DNA from: Margaritifera margaritifera
Taxonomy: Eukaryota > Mollusca > Bivalvia > Unionida > Margaritiferidae
Direction of reading: 5' to 3'
Length of the DNA stretch: 64,000 nt
Assembly (NCBI GenBank): GCA_029931535.1
Contig: JAQPZY010001405.1
Span: forward strand, 1,883,001 to 1,947,000
In this document: one piece after another, positions 20,545-31,829 of the stretch
Layout: the number at the start of each line of letters is the position of its first letter
Numbering within the stretch: position 1 is the stretch's first letter
Made by a program: the position numbers and the translations under genes
Notes under the pieces: generated by a model
The model's input: the letters and a program-made list of their open reading frames with translations, nothing else
What the model was told of the DNA's origin: nothing
Database searches by the model: none

Positions 20545-21560
20545 TTTACAAGAGAAATGAAATACTCAGTGCACCATGGGGGCAAATAAAACCTCAACCC
20601 GCTCAACACAGTACTTCACAGTACAGCTCTCCCCCATTATAACGCACATTGTTATAACACGATTCCGAATATAACATGGAACTACTATGGACCCCATGAC
20701 CCAAATCACACTAATTTGTAACAATATGGGTTGAAAGAAAACAAGGTGAAACTTAGTCTCATATCTTCATTTCCTTTTAAAAACACCATTATTTAACAAA
20801 TTTTGATAGTGCCTGCTATACCCCTGTTTAGCACATTACGATATTCTCAATATAACGTTTTCGGTACATAGCGCAGTCAGTGGTTATGGACCCTGACAAC
20901 CGCTTTACAATGAGGGAGAGCTGTACTTTCTTCATGTTATACAATTAGATACTGTAACATCTCCCAAATACATGTACCTAGGTGTCCACGTCGCAAATAA
21001 CCTTGCCTGGAAAATATACATATCACATATAACCAGAACAGAACAGCAAACTTATGGATTCCTAAAACAAATCATCAAAATCCATTGTAAAAATGTAAAA
21101 GCAGATGTCTAAAAAAACTTTGGTATGCTCACAATTAGAATATGCCTCTACAGTCCGATTCCCTCACCCAGAAAATCTTCTCTATGAACTTAAATCCATC
21201 CAGAGACATGCTGCCAGATGAGTGAAACAGGACTTTACACAAACATCCAGTGTTATAAATATGTTCAATCGCTTAAAATAGAGATGACTTGAGCAACCAA
21301 GAATGAACAGTAGACTGAGCCTCATGTATCAAATCAACAATGATCTGGTTGCTATCCCCATAGAAAACTATCAAAATCGATTTAAAAAGACAATTCCCCA
21401 GTTATCATAATCATACCTACAGATATATCCTGACAGATTACTCTAAATACTCTTTCTTCCCTAACAGCATTATCCACTGAAACTGGCACATCAATTCACC
21501 ACAAGATGTCTTGGTGTATGCACGTTGCTTTAACTCCTTCGTTTGTGGCAAGATATTACA
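20545..21560 (+). pseudogene. Jockey-type non-LTR RT C-terminus, split by a MITE
   Basis: Plus-strand fragments match the end of a Jockey/CR1-type reverse transcriptase ORF. After the MITE they read LDTVTSPKYMYLGVHVANNL (about 20940-21000), then SQLEYASTVRFPHPENL (about 21130), KSIQRHAAR, MNSRLSLMYQINNDLVAIP (about 21305), and a final FFPNSIIH*NWHINSPQDV (about 21450). This is the usual tail of such ORFs (YSFFPRTIxxWNxLP). Stops and frameshifts are frequent, so it is a dead 5'-truncated copy. A small piece before 20624 (KYSVHHGGK, then NLNPLNTV) seems to continue it on the other side of the inserted element. It ends at a TG microsatellite. Confidence 0.75.
20624..20923. mobile_element. 300-bp TA-flanked MITE (Tigger/pogo-type ends)
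   Basis: Starts CAGCTCTCCCCCATTATAAC and, on the opposite strand, CAGCTCTCCCTCATTGTAAA. TA lies directly outside both ends (20622-20623 and 20924-20925). No coding capacity. It sits inside the Jockey-type RT remnant and is therefore younger than that copy. Confidence 0.75.
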
Positions 21561-21562
<2 letters not shown>

Positions 21563-21601
<39 letters not shown>

Positions 21602-21603
21602 TG
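21563..21603. repeat. (TG)n microsatellite
   Basis: About 16 TG units, an interruption TATG, then more TG. Confidence 0.95.
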
Positions 21604-21609
21604 CAAGTG

Positions 21610-22680
21610 ATAAACAAGACTACAATCTGTGCTGGTGACGCCTCCCAGTTCAAGGGTTTGTGCATGTCAATGTTGGGATTAGGTTTAGCAATAATCTTCA
21701 GTAGCACAATAGGTATATACCAAGGTAGGCGGCTCTTTAAATGTGTTGCTGACAAGGCAGTCGCAGGAGGTGTTAAACTTGTTGTTATGTTCCAGCTCAC
21801 GCTGAAAACACTTTGAAGTAATTGTCCTGTTTACTAATGATGAATGCTTAATCTCTTCAGCTCTTTTTAATAGTAGAGCTACTACAGTCAAATTCCTGAC
21901 ACTTTGTGGTATATAGCAAAGAATGAAAATCAAAAACAATTGAGCTCTGTGAAGAAAAAATGTAATAATAACAATAACACATTCACATCCTGTATAAATG
22001 TAGATTGGTTGAGCACTCTTGACTTGTGGCAATCACATGTGGATATCATGTTAAACTAGATAATCATCATCACTCTTGACTGATTTAGCCAATCTTTAGC
22101 TACTTGCAAATTTGTGAACTTTATTCGGATAGTGTGTTGACCACTGCAAATCGTGATGACAAAGAGAAAACGAACCAACAAGAATAAACTTTGTGTGTGA
22201 TGCATGCACAATCAACTGTGTGTCTGACAATCTGTGTTGTGAGGTAAGTTTCATTGCAAAATCAGTTTGACATAATTATAACGGTGGCCGGTGGTAGTTG
22301 AAAGAGTCACATATTACCCAATTTTTGGTACTTTCTTCAGCCTGTCGAAAACAAACAAAAGTCATTAGTACTTTTCCATTAAATGTAATTATCACCAACT
22401 CATTTTTTACCAATATCAGAAGAATTAAAATTGAGAGATTAGAATTATCTTTGAAGACAAAGCTTTATAAATCAATAAATTGAAACAAATGTGATCACTT
22501 TGAACATTAAGAAAAAGTTTGTATTATATCGAACCCACTGCTAGTAGTTTCTGATGTAATCAGTATTTGGGAATAAAGGATTCATTGTTTGAAAGTTATA
22601 TTTTTGTGTTTTGCTGCAAAAATAGATATTGTTTATTTTAAAATTCCAATCACTGAATTGATCATATAAGCAATGAATAT
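21610..22680. other. No recognisable gene
   Basis: Non-coding interval. Frames on both strands around 21511-22032 owe much of their length to the TG tract and RT tail. Confidence 0.4.
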
Positions 22681-22684
22681 TCAC

Positions 22685-24187
22685 CACACCCCTGATAACT
22701 CGCACCCACAAAACTCGCGAACCTGCTTATAATGCAGAGTCAGGCATAGATCCCATTTTTTAAAACTAGAAAATACCAAAGAAATTGACCCCTATTTGTT
22801 GAACGTGAAAAAAATCGTGATCAAAATTGATAAATGAAACCTTGATATATCACAAAAACAATGGTTAATACCCGGAAATTTGATTCAAGATCATGAAATT
22901 TCCAAACTTTTAATAAGAAGTCATATATTTTGTTCAATTTTCCATTCCAAACAACATTCTCAGTACACTGTTAATAACAGTATTTGACGAAATTTTGATC
23001 AATGAAAATGTCACTAATGCAGACTGGTGGCAACACTTAAAAAAATAAATACCAATTAAATAAGTTTTATCAAGTGAAATGTGTGTTTTAGTTCTATCTT
23101 TTAATTCGGTTTCAGTGTAATCATCATAAATGCAATATACTCTCTTGTATTCAAATGTGAAAAATGTCATTCAACTGCCACAGCTATGTCCATGAGCGTT
23201 TTGTGAGAACCTAATTAAGTGCCGACCGTGTTTTGATCTCTGACTTCCGGAAGTATTTGTTGTGTTGTTACACTCAATTAATAGCAGACCTGCTTTGTAT
23301 TATCAGATTAATTACGTCTTTTGTATCAAATCAAGTAAAGGGCATGGAAAAAAATCAAAGTTAAAAGGCATGCAAATCCTACCCGAGTAAGAGCTACCGG
23401 TAGCCATGTGTCCGGTCAACTCATTTCAATTGATCAATCGAACACCGTTATAAATATTTCTATGTAAGTAATATAAATAAACTACCTTAAATTAGCCTAC
23501 TCATTCACAAATGTGATCAAAGATAGCAAGGAAACCAAGTGAAAGAGTACTTGGTGAATAAAAAGCTTTGTTTTACAGATATGGTTCATTACGGAGAAAC
23601 GAGTTCCAGAGTTTGGAATGAACTTAAAATTTCTAAATTGACACTCAGAGATTTCCTCAAAGATGAGAAGTTTCACTATTACTAGCAATGAAATCATGGC
23701 ATGCATATCTTACTAATAGAGCAATAAATAAATAGAGTTTCGACATTGACGGTTGAATCAGGAAATAAACATCCCTAATTTTTTAAAAAAGGAATCTTGT
23801 TTTGTTGTGAATCAACAACAACAAAAAGTAGCGACATAATACACAATGTTTTCGCGTACACATGTTGTTGAAACTGCTTGGACTAATGTTGTTAACGATC
23901 TTTCAGAGGTTGAGTATCTTGAAAATAAAGGTAATTTATACAAAAAAAGCAAATAACTTAAGTAGAAAAAGGTCTTTATTGACAATTATTCCCAATGCAA
24001 TTATAAAACGAGTATTCAGCCATTAAACAGCCCGGTCCCCCCCTCTCCCATGGTTTTCTTGATGTCCTGTGCGGAAGGCATCCCCTTAATTTTGTTTGAG
24101 GTCCCTCGGTAACTCGCGCCCCCACTAATAATGCAGTCAATGTTTTTGGACCCCATTGTGAGCGAGTTACTGAGGGAGAGGTGTATA
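22685..24187. mobile_element. Possible Tigger-like element or relic
   Basis: The left part begins near TTCACCACACCCCTGATAAC, then TCGCACCCAC. The right part, on the opposite strand, begins CACCTCTCCCTCAGTAACTC, then GCTCACAATGG. Both share CACC(T/A)C..CC..TAACTCGC and lie next to TA. A further inverted pair (CTCGGTAACTCGC / GCGAGTTACTGAG) is present within the right end (24105-24178). No transposase was identified between them. The two ends might instead belong to separate MITEs. Confidence 0.4.
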
Positions 24188-24189
24188 TT

Positions 24190-24950
24190 GTTCACTTGCA
24201 AGTTTTAGTATATTATCACCTAGTAGAATGTGTAATATTATATATGAAGATAGCTTGTCAAATACATTACTTTTGCACTTCATTACTTTTGTCAACGCAT
24301 GACAAATGACTCGTTCAACACTTGGGCTTCAATATGCCAAGGCTACATATGAATAAACTGCCTATTCAACACTACCAAACAAGATTTTTAACCATCGTAT
24401 TGTCATATTTGGAATACCCACGTTTCCCTACTTCTAACCAACAGAGAAGAAATGGTACTACAAATTGTGTTGATGATGGCTGACAACGAAGTCAAATTGA
24501 AAGTCTCAATCAAGCGGGAGACTCCACCTACTGGCCCCATAATAGAAGGATGCAATCCTGGAATGTGCACAGATTGGGCAGTACTCTTCTGCTTACACCA
24601 TGATAGTTCTAGCTGAAGTGGTGATAATGCCAATTGGAATGATATATCCGCCAGCAAACAGTCCAGCTGACAAAGCTGGTAATATATTCAACAGCACACT
24701 CCATCCTACTGATGCATTATACCCGAGATATGCTGACATTCTCACAAGAGCAGTGATATTATATCTAGTCAGATTTAGGTTCCTGACCATTTTGTTCTGA
24801 TTTATGCAGAGCAAAGGGATGAGACCACCCATGTATCTTTTCACTCTTTTAACTGACTGGATCAACACCGATCCAGTCACAATCCTGCACGAAATGACAT
24901 GCCTACAAAGACAGTTGGCCATCATTGGGTGAAAGCCTGACATCTGTCAT
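24190..24950. other. Unassigned stretch with a 116-codon minus frame
   Basis: A minus-strand frame (24593-24943) is hydrophobic near its end (AGLFAGGYIIPIGIITTS) and could encode a membrane segment. I see no family match, no splice context and no conserved partner. The plus strand is also open over part of it, which argues for base-composition bias and against a gene. Confidence 0.3.
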
Positions 24951-24955
24951 TATCA

Positions 24956-26643
24956 ATGTTGAAGTCCATGACAAGAATGCTTAAGTTCATAACCAGGAGC
25001 CTGATCATGGGGATGTACACACAAAACACATCCAGTTGCATGGGCAGTTTTTGTTGTCACAAGTACTACTATCTTGTGCACAAACAAATCTACCCACTCT
25101 TCCAAGAATCCAGCCATGGCCAAAGAGTAACGTTGCCTATATTATCGAAGTTAGAAATGGAGATCAAGAAGAGTGTGCTCACTTTCCTGATGACTGCGGC
25201 GTATGGGAAAGCTCTAAGAGAAAGTGAATACGACTTTTCTGCTAGTGGAACTTTGAGAAGCATCTATAAAAGCAATGGTGTGTATTGTGTGGCAAAGTGG
25301 GTAGATGGTAGCTGAATGTGGTTGCCAATATGCCCACAGTCAGAGTACAAAAAGGTCATCAAAATAAGGTGGTATTATTCGGAGTTAAAAGGGTACAAGA
25401 AGTTTAAAAGAAGGGTGACAACTTTCTACTGCTGACCAAAGGAAACTGTACCAAGACATATTGGTGTCAGCGAGTACATTGGTGAGAGAGCCATCCAGAC
25501 AAATTTACCCCATGGTAATGAAAGAGACACCACACTGTCAAATGGATCCAAAGGTGTTAAGCAAGACCAGATAAGCGGTATAAACAAAAGACTATCATGT
25601 CTATGCTGAACTGGCAATTAATGACACTATATATGCACCCACCTCAACCAATCAAATTAGACAGAAAAAATACAGAGAAGAAAAAAAAAAAAAAATAAAC
25701 AATTCACCAGAAAATATTGCAGATGAAGTATTGAAGGTGATAAGAACCATGCAGCAAAGTCCATATATAAAGGAAAATTTTCATATTCCAGGGAGACCTA
25801 GCATGCTATTAATTTATACTGAAGAATAGATACATGACTTCAAGGAAAACTGTCTTGGCAATGGACCTAGCTTAAGTGTATTGAGTGTTGATAGAACATT
25901 TAAAATGGGACCATGTTTTGCTACCACTGTAACCTACAAGGTGTTGTACATGTGGCACAAGTGAACACCCAATAATGATAGGCCCATGTTTTTTACATTG
26001 GAATGTCAAGTTTACAAGTTACTAACAGTTTTTTCGTATTTGCAGCTATATTTTTTTGAAGGGAGCTTAGTTGTTGGTAGTGATTTGGAAAAAGCTCTCA
26101 CAAAGGCCCTTGATATTGCCTTTCCAGGTGCACAAAACAACTTCAAGACAATGTGAAGCAGCATTTCGGCCAAAAAGGTGGAATGCAGTGACAAAGACCA
26201 GGAAAATAATTGTCAATGTTACACAAAGGTGTAGTCCAAAGCCCCAATCCATCAACATCTGACTCCAGAGTTTATGATTTAGACACTTATTTTCAGAAAT
26301 ATCTTGTCTTCCATACATATTTTGTGCACAGGTGGAAGAGTTTAAATGAAATTATGTTGCACTTCCTTTTCAGAACAAACTTGTGACTGAACTGTTGACT
26401 AATAACAATGCAGAGTCTATAAATAATGGACTAAAATTGTGTTCAATTGGAAACTACCAGATTTAATAGAGACAATAATGGAGGTGACTAGACTTCAAAT
26501 GATTGGCCTTAGATCTCTTTTGGAAAAAAAGGACATTATAGGTTGTGTGACCATATGACAAAATATAAAGTCGCAAAAGAAGCCTGGCAGATAAAAATGC
26601 ACAAAGAAAAACAAAAATATTTTAGTGATTTCATACACTCAGC
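24956..26643 (+). pseudogene. MULE-like (Mutator) transposase relic
   Basis: Collinear plus-strand blocks in shifting frames match MULE-type DDE transposases. They run: KYKKFKRRVTTFYC, then PRHIGVSEYIGE (about 25390-25500), LPHGNERDT, FHIPGRPSMLLIYTEE (about 25780), SVLSVDRTFKMGPCF (about 25880), GSDLEKALTKALDIAFPGAQ (about 26077-26140), then NNNAESINNGLK (about 26403) and KLPDLIETIMEVTRLQMIGL (about 26448). VDRTF and GSDLEKAL fit the first and second catalytic Asp regions of the MULE domain. NNAESIN is a possible third acidic site. Many stops and shifts show it is inactive. It ends in FSDFIHS right where a CR1/L2-type RT fragment begins. Element termini were not found. Confidence 0.65.
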
Positions 26644-27188
26644 CCCTCTCAAGTATCATAGATCGTCATCAGGTGTCTCACCAATTGTATGCTGATGACA
26701 CCCAAATATACTAATCTAGCCACCCAAATGAAGTTGATGCTACCATTCAAGATGTAGAGAGGTGCATTTCCGATGTTAAGTCATGGATGACATGTAACAA
26801 GCTGCAGATGAATGATGATAAAACTGAAGCCATTCTGATCACCATGCGAAGACTTTCTCATTCCCATCCTTTACCTCAAACAATAAGTATCAGCAACACC
26901 AACATTAAATTCACACGATCAGTACAAAACTTTGGTGTCACTCTCAACAGTACTCTCTCATTACACCAACATGTCATGAACATATGCAAGGCTGCATATC
27001 TGGAGCTGAGACATATAAGCTCCATTCACAATTTTCTTTCAGTTCATGCAACAAAAACACTTGTGTGTTCCTTAGAACTCTCTAGACTGGACTATCGTAT
27101 TTCACTTTTATCTGGTTTGTCTCAGTATCTTCTACAGAAACTTAAAAAAGTTAAAAACACAGCTGCTCGGATCATCCAAACCACATGA
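26640..27188 (+). pseudogene. CR1/L2-type non-LTR RT fragment
   Basis: The frame carries the RT catalytic motif LYADDTQIY (about 26685-26712), followed by a stop. The thumb region then reads CISDVKSWMTCNKLQMNDDK, then TEAILI, VQNFGVTLNSTLSLHQHV, and ISLLSGLSQYLLQKLKKV, ending KNTAARIIQ. These are standard positions of CR1/L2-group reverse transcriptases. It is truncated at both ends: the fingers and palm are missing upstream (the MULE relic abuts), and the usual LHWLP block after AAR is absent downstream. Confidence 0.8.
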
Positions 27189-27189
27189 A

Positions 27190-28520
27190 AACAAAGAGCC
27201 AAAAGAACCAGAAAATAATGACTCTGCTTTCACAACATACATTTCTTGTTTCGTTAACCAAGTCTGGTAGTTGTTTTAGGTTTCCAATCGATCCGTACAT
27301 TTATTGATAAAGCCCTTTCCGTTTCAATTACATCATTTTGTATGATTCTTCTAAATTAGGTTCACAATCACTATCTCTGTATATTATGTACATACAAGAT
27401 CTATGCATTTGTTATCTTTTGCATACCCGAACACATTTTGTGAATCTTGTAGTCACCTTGTGGTATCATGTAGTAATTTAAAGCATATACAAACATATCT
27501 TGTGGTCATCTTGTGATATCATGTTGCATCTCATGGTGAATTGATGGTCCCAATGAAACTCTCTACCAGCTGCCATTGTTAACTTGCCAGATGTTGGTAA
27601 ATTCAATCTGGTAGTTAGCCATATCCATTATACCTTACCATACTTCCATTACATACTTCATATCGTCACCATACATCCAACCATTGTATAACAATTATTA
27701 TATACAACACCACCTTCATTTAACAATCTTTTCTTCACGCACTTATCTTAAACCTTTTCCACTAATATAACTGCCTATACAAGAGCCCCAGAAATGGGAT
27801 TTGTAGTATCTGAATACAGATGGATAGGTAGAGATGAGGAAGAGGAATTTTATCCTCGAAAATTCGTTACACATCGAAAATAAAGATTAAATCCTGTCCA
27901 TATACAACCCATTACCAAGGCTGGAAACGTTTCTTGTTTTCCCCCTGGTTTAGCTTCTAAGGTAATATTAAGTTTGTCAAGTGGCAAGTGCTCGCTCATC
28001 ATTCAAACAAATTAAAGAATGTTGCACAATACAGAACTCCGAACAGCCACTAACCCGTCCGTTCACAGAACTGTTGCGGATAATATCATAGGTATTCCGA
28101 ATACGACAACACGTGGTTTAAAATATCGTTTGGCAGAAATGTTCATAAAACGTTGTTCCAGTTTCAACGAGAGATTAACAAAACCGACCAGACTTGGCAT
28201 ATTATTTTTTCTTCTTCACAATACTACATCTATATCGGTCATCGACAAGAATGTATTAGCGCTCTTTTAATGAAAACCAAAACGTTGGAGCTGAATAACC
28301 TGTCGAAGGAAATGTGATTCAGATTCGACTGAGTATGTTACCTTAGATTATGGAGCCGTTAATTGTGGTCTGTAGCAATAACCGTTAGTTGTGGTCTTTA
28401 ACGGAATCGTAGATGCTACATGTATTTTAGGAGCCTTAAATTGTGGTCCATATCAAAATATAGGATTTTTTCAAAAAATCATCGTCGGGTACCTATGGCA
28501 TTCCATACTCCATAGTTTTT
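27190..28520. other. No recognisable gene
   Basis: AT-rich sequence. An 83-codon plus frame at 28019-28270 has no recognisable domain. Near 28360-28450, TTAATTGTGGTC / TTAGTTGTGGTC / TTAAATTGTGGTC recurs three times, a short degenerate repeat. Confidence 0.4.
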
Positions 28521-28532
28521 AATCACATGATT

Positions 28533-28700
28533 CAGTGGTGTACTGGCCATTGTGCATACCGGGACAAATCCCAGTGGGCCGCCGCAAAAACCGTTTTTAC
28601 CATCGGTGGGCCGTCAAAAAAATCCGTTTTTACCGGTGTTTTACTGGTGTGAGCAAAACCCCGGGCCTGTTCCGGCAGATAAGTCCAGGGCCGAGTTGCT
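28533..28700. mobile_element. Truncated hAT-MITE-like end
   Basis: Begins CAGTGGTGTACTGGCCATT, similar to the CAGTGGCGTAGCGAGG ends of the complete MITEs nearby. No matching right end or target duplication was found. Confidence 0.35.
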
Positions 28701-28905
28701 TATTTTATTAAGTACACTCCTGACAATGCTCATTGTTGCTCCCCTTTTCAGGCTTTTCATTCAAATTGAGTAAAAGTCGATTTTTTTCAAACTTGGTATG
28801 ATTTTTTTTTCAACGTTGATATCTTCATAGGGTATTATTTTTTATTTCTTTTGTGTGCAGAAACTGTCTATATGTGTGTATACCATACAGGGTGTGTCAT
28901 ATACC

Positions 28906-29060
28906 GTATATACTCAAATATAAGTCAGATCCAACTGCAAACAACATAAACCCAGATCTGCCATCACATAACATGCCGGCAGATGACGTTTATGTTGTTT
29001 GTTATGACTAATCAGTAAAACAAGCAATTTTGACCCAGTTTACAGTTGGATTTCATTGTA
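28906..29060. mobile_element. Hairpin MITE fragment (AGATCTGG family)
   Basis: Left end CCGTATATACTCAAATATAA, then TCCAACTGCAAACAACATAA, ACCCAGATCTGCCATC and ACATGCCGGCAGATG. This is the left half of the family complete at 59390-59686. Confidence 0.6.
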
Positions 29061-29117
29061 GTTATCTGCTCCTGGTCATTTTGTATGATTCTAAAGCTTC
29101 CTAGTCTGAACGTCATT

Positions 29118-29266
29118 CAGTGGCGTTCTAAGGGTAAATGCCGCCCAGGGTGACGATGATGGCCCAAAGGGCCAGAATACGAGGCCCGAATTTTTATCAG
29201 CTGTTTTGGCGCCCCAAGACCTCTTGAGCCCCCCCCCCCTACCCCCACCCCGTTAGTACACTACTG
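29118..29266. mobile_element. 149-bp hAT MITE with perfect 8-bp target duplication
   Basis: The left end is CAGTGGCGTTCTAAGG and the right end, on the opposite strand, is CAGTAGTGTACTAACGG. ACGTCATT lies directly outside both ends (29110-29117 and 29267-29274). Size, ends and an 8-bp duplication fit a non-autonomous hAT element. It contains a long C tract near 29231. Confidence 0.8.
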
Positions 29267-29383
29267 ACGTCATTGTGTATTTATGGTGATATATATAATT
29301 TTTCTTACCGGCGACCACTCGGGTCTTACAGAACCGAAGGTTGTTTTTTTTCCTCGTTGTTCTTCTTGTTGATCTTAGATGAT

Positions 29384-29676
29384 GATCTCTACTGTATCTT
29401 TTTAAAGAAGGCAGTGATAGAATTTTACCTCGGTGTAGGACAGATGCAACTGCTGGATTCAGATCAATCTGTGGTAGACGCAGCTTCGCAAACAAGGGGT
29501 CGTTGATTCACTTCTTTCCACATCGATGTGGAACGAAGTGGATCGACGATCCCTGGCTAGCGAAGATGGTGGACTATGTAGACAAACCTTTCCACTGTAA
29601 TGACTGTATAAGGACATACTTTGCTCAGTGTTGTTGCGGAAGCAGATGCTGTAAGCAGCGTGTACATTTTGTTTAA
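29384..29676 (+). other. Open frame with Cys-rich end, doubtful
   Basis: A frame without early ATG stays open for about 97 codons and ends HCNDCIRTYFAQCCCGSRCC followed by about seven residues. The first Met comes at about 29569. The Cys spacing looks protein-like, but about 80 bp of the frame lies in a near-perfect palindrome (29483-29566) related to one at 54395-54472. I cannot link it to any family. It may be MITE sequence read by chance. Confidence 0.2.
29483..29566. repeat. 84-bp palindrome
   Basis: Arms read CTTCGC..AAGGGGTCGTTGAT / ATCGACGATCCC..GCGAAG around a central CACATCGATGTG. The arms match those of the inverted repeat at 54395-54472. Confidence 0.7.
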
Positions 29677-29679
29677 GAA

Positions 29680-30700
29680 TGGTGCATTGTATACAAGATA
29701 AGAATTAAATTAAATAAACTGGATGCGTACGTAGTGGCTACAACTATTCTTTGTCTAAGAGCGACGCTAACGTTTTACCCAGACATTAACTGAAACTGGT
29801 TATGTAGTATGCATTCTAAATATGGGCTCTAAGACCCACGCATACATATTCCCAGTGTAATGTATGTTTCTTAGTTATGGCGCTTCCGGTTTGCGGGGGT
29901 GACTGTCAAACGAAATCTGATACTGCAATTTGGTGGCACTCTTGTTTTCAAGAGGTTTTGTTTTTAATCTGTAACCTTTGTCTTTCAACATTTTTACGAA
30001 GAATTTACTCACGACTCTTATTATCGTCTGCCCAACATCCTATTGGTATCAGAAAATAAATCGGTGTCGTGTTTCACTTTTCCGTTGCGCTAATGGGCTT
30101 TGTCTACGAGTCGATTGTATGAAAAAGTTTGGCACTTTCGCTAGTTCTGTATGTATGATAGTTCTATTCACTTCCTGCATATTGTATCTTAATAGAGTTT
30201 TACGGAGACGAATATCGCTCAAAAAGATATGGGAAAGAGTTGTGGGGAAAAAAAATTAGACGCCATTGCAAACATACCATTTCTACTTTCTAAATACGAA
30301 TGTATCTTTACTTCTTCCGTGATTTTCTTCGCCACATTAGTTCACTTAATTTTTGTATCTTTACTATTGTGAATTATTTTTGCGATTACTTTTTATATTA
30401 TTAAGCAATTTTGCATATACGTGTATACGAAATCTTTTAATAACAATGTATACGTCTTGGCGCAAAACCTTGCAGGATGTTTGCAAGATTTGTGCTTGTA
30501 TGGAAAGAGCTTACTTTGAACATATTTTACTGTCAAATATTTGACAGTTTGGGATTGGACACGAGTTGTTCCAACTCACTGATGCCCTTTTCCTGGTAGT
30601 GCATTATGAATACTCACTGAATAAGAAATGGACAAACTAAAATAACATTCTAAACACGAAAACAAATTTGAAGAAAAAAATATATAACAAGTAAAGGAAG
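29680..30700. other. No supported feature
   Basis: AT-rich DNA with several 60-93-codon frames lacking recognisable domains or splice context. Confidence 0.4.
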
Positions 30701-30703
30701 AGG

Positions 30704-30835
30704 ATGGTTTGGTTTGGTTTTATGGGTTTAACGACATTTTTCAGCACATGATAGCTATACATGGCGGCCAGTATATCTGGTGGAGGAAGAACCCGGGAAG
30801 AACCACCAACCCACGGGAAGCTACTGGCAAAAGGA
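30704..30835 (-). mobile_element. SINE 3' half (family 1), antisense
   Basis: Reverse complement of 31688-31820. It shares CCAGTAGC.TCCCGTGGGT, TATACTGGCCGCCATGTATA, TCATGTGCTGAAAAATG and TTAAACCCATAAAACCAA, and ends in an ACCAA-repeat tail. Confidence 0.75.
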
Positions 30836-30964
30836 AGAGGAAAGAGAGATAGACACAGAGAGAAGGCGAAAACTGTCTTGGCCATAGACAAATTTAAATT
30901 AAATTTACACAAAATTAAACGTAACACCGTTGGATTAAAATTAGGAAGAAACAAAAATATTTAA

Positions 30965-31570
30965 AATGAAATACACAAAAATGAACACGTCTCTTAATAA
31001 GAATACACGGGAAATCACCCGCTAGAATGTAGATAGATAAATGACTTTTAAAAAGTACTACAAGTAAACAACTAATTAACAATTATAAAATAAAGGAAAG
31101 GTAAAGAATACGTGGCTGTTCCAGGATGGATGGTCGTGAGGACCCGTCGAACCCATATCCCAAGGAAAACTTGGACAATTTGTTCGTCTCCATAGTGTAT
31201 TTGTACGCTGATTAAAAACGTTTATGACTCTGTTCTGCACTTAGATTTTCGTCCTGATTCAGGATTAATTTAATTTCGGATGCTATTTGTAAAAAAAAAG
31301 ATAATAAAAAGAGAGTTATTCTGCAACATATTTATTTAGGGCAATATATGGTTGCACATGCACAAAGAATAGCTGGATGAATATTAACCCTGTAAAGATA
31401 CGAATTCTGTGAACTTCATTCAACCTTCATTTGGTATGAATAATTTTTAGTGTCCTTGTTCAAAAATTCCTTTGCTACTTTCTAAACACGAATATATCTT
31501 TACTTCTTCTGTGATTTTCTTCGCCATGTTTGTTCAGTAACGTTCACTTAATTTTTGTAGCTTTACTGTT
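30965..31570. other. No recognisable feature
   Basis: AT-rich interval between two SINE copies with no coding or structural signal that I can support. An echo, TTTACTTCTTC.GTGATTTTCTTCGCCA, links 31500-31530 with 30305-30335, a short dispersed repeat. Confidence 0.35.
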
Positions 31571-31578
31571 GTGAATAG

Positions 31579-31822
31579 TTTGGCCGAGTAGTCTAATTCG
31601 CTCGCCTTAACAGATCACTGACATCTCACCTAGATCCAAGTAGGTTCGAGTCTCGACTCGGCTAATTTGGATATGTGAGAAAGCTTGCCAGTAGCGTCCC
31701 GTGGGTCGGTGGTTCTTGCCAAAGTTTTCCCGGGTTCTTCCTCCATCCAATATACTGGCCGCCATGTATAGCCTATCATGTGCTGAAAAATGGCATTAAA
31801 CCCATAAAACCAATCGACCCGT
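31579..31822 (+). mobile_element. tRNA-derived SINE (family 1), nearly full length
   Basis: The head has a tRNA-like A box (TGGCCGAGTAGTCTAATTCG) and a B box (GGTTCGAGTCTCGACTC), the internal RNA polymerase III promoter. The body contains GTGGGTCGGTGGTTCTTGCC and GGCCGCCATGTATAG, and the tail ends ACCCATAAAACCAA. A second, truncated and inverted copy lies at 30704-30835. Confidence 0.8.
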
Positions 31823-31829
31823 TTGGGAT

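Noticed and set aside
24593..24943. 116-codon hydrophobic minus frame resembling a membrane protein
   Set aside because: Open on the opposite strand too, no family match, no splice context. Left as unassigned.
31579..31650. A functional tRNA gene at the SINE head
   Set aside because: A and B boxes are present, but the acceptor and anticodon stems do not pair convincingly and the SINE body follows directly.
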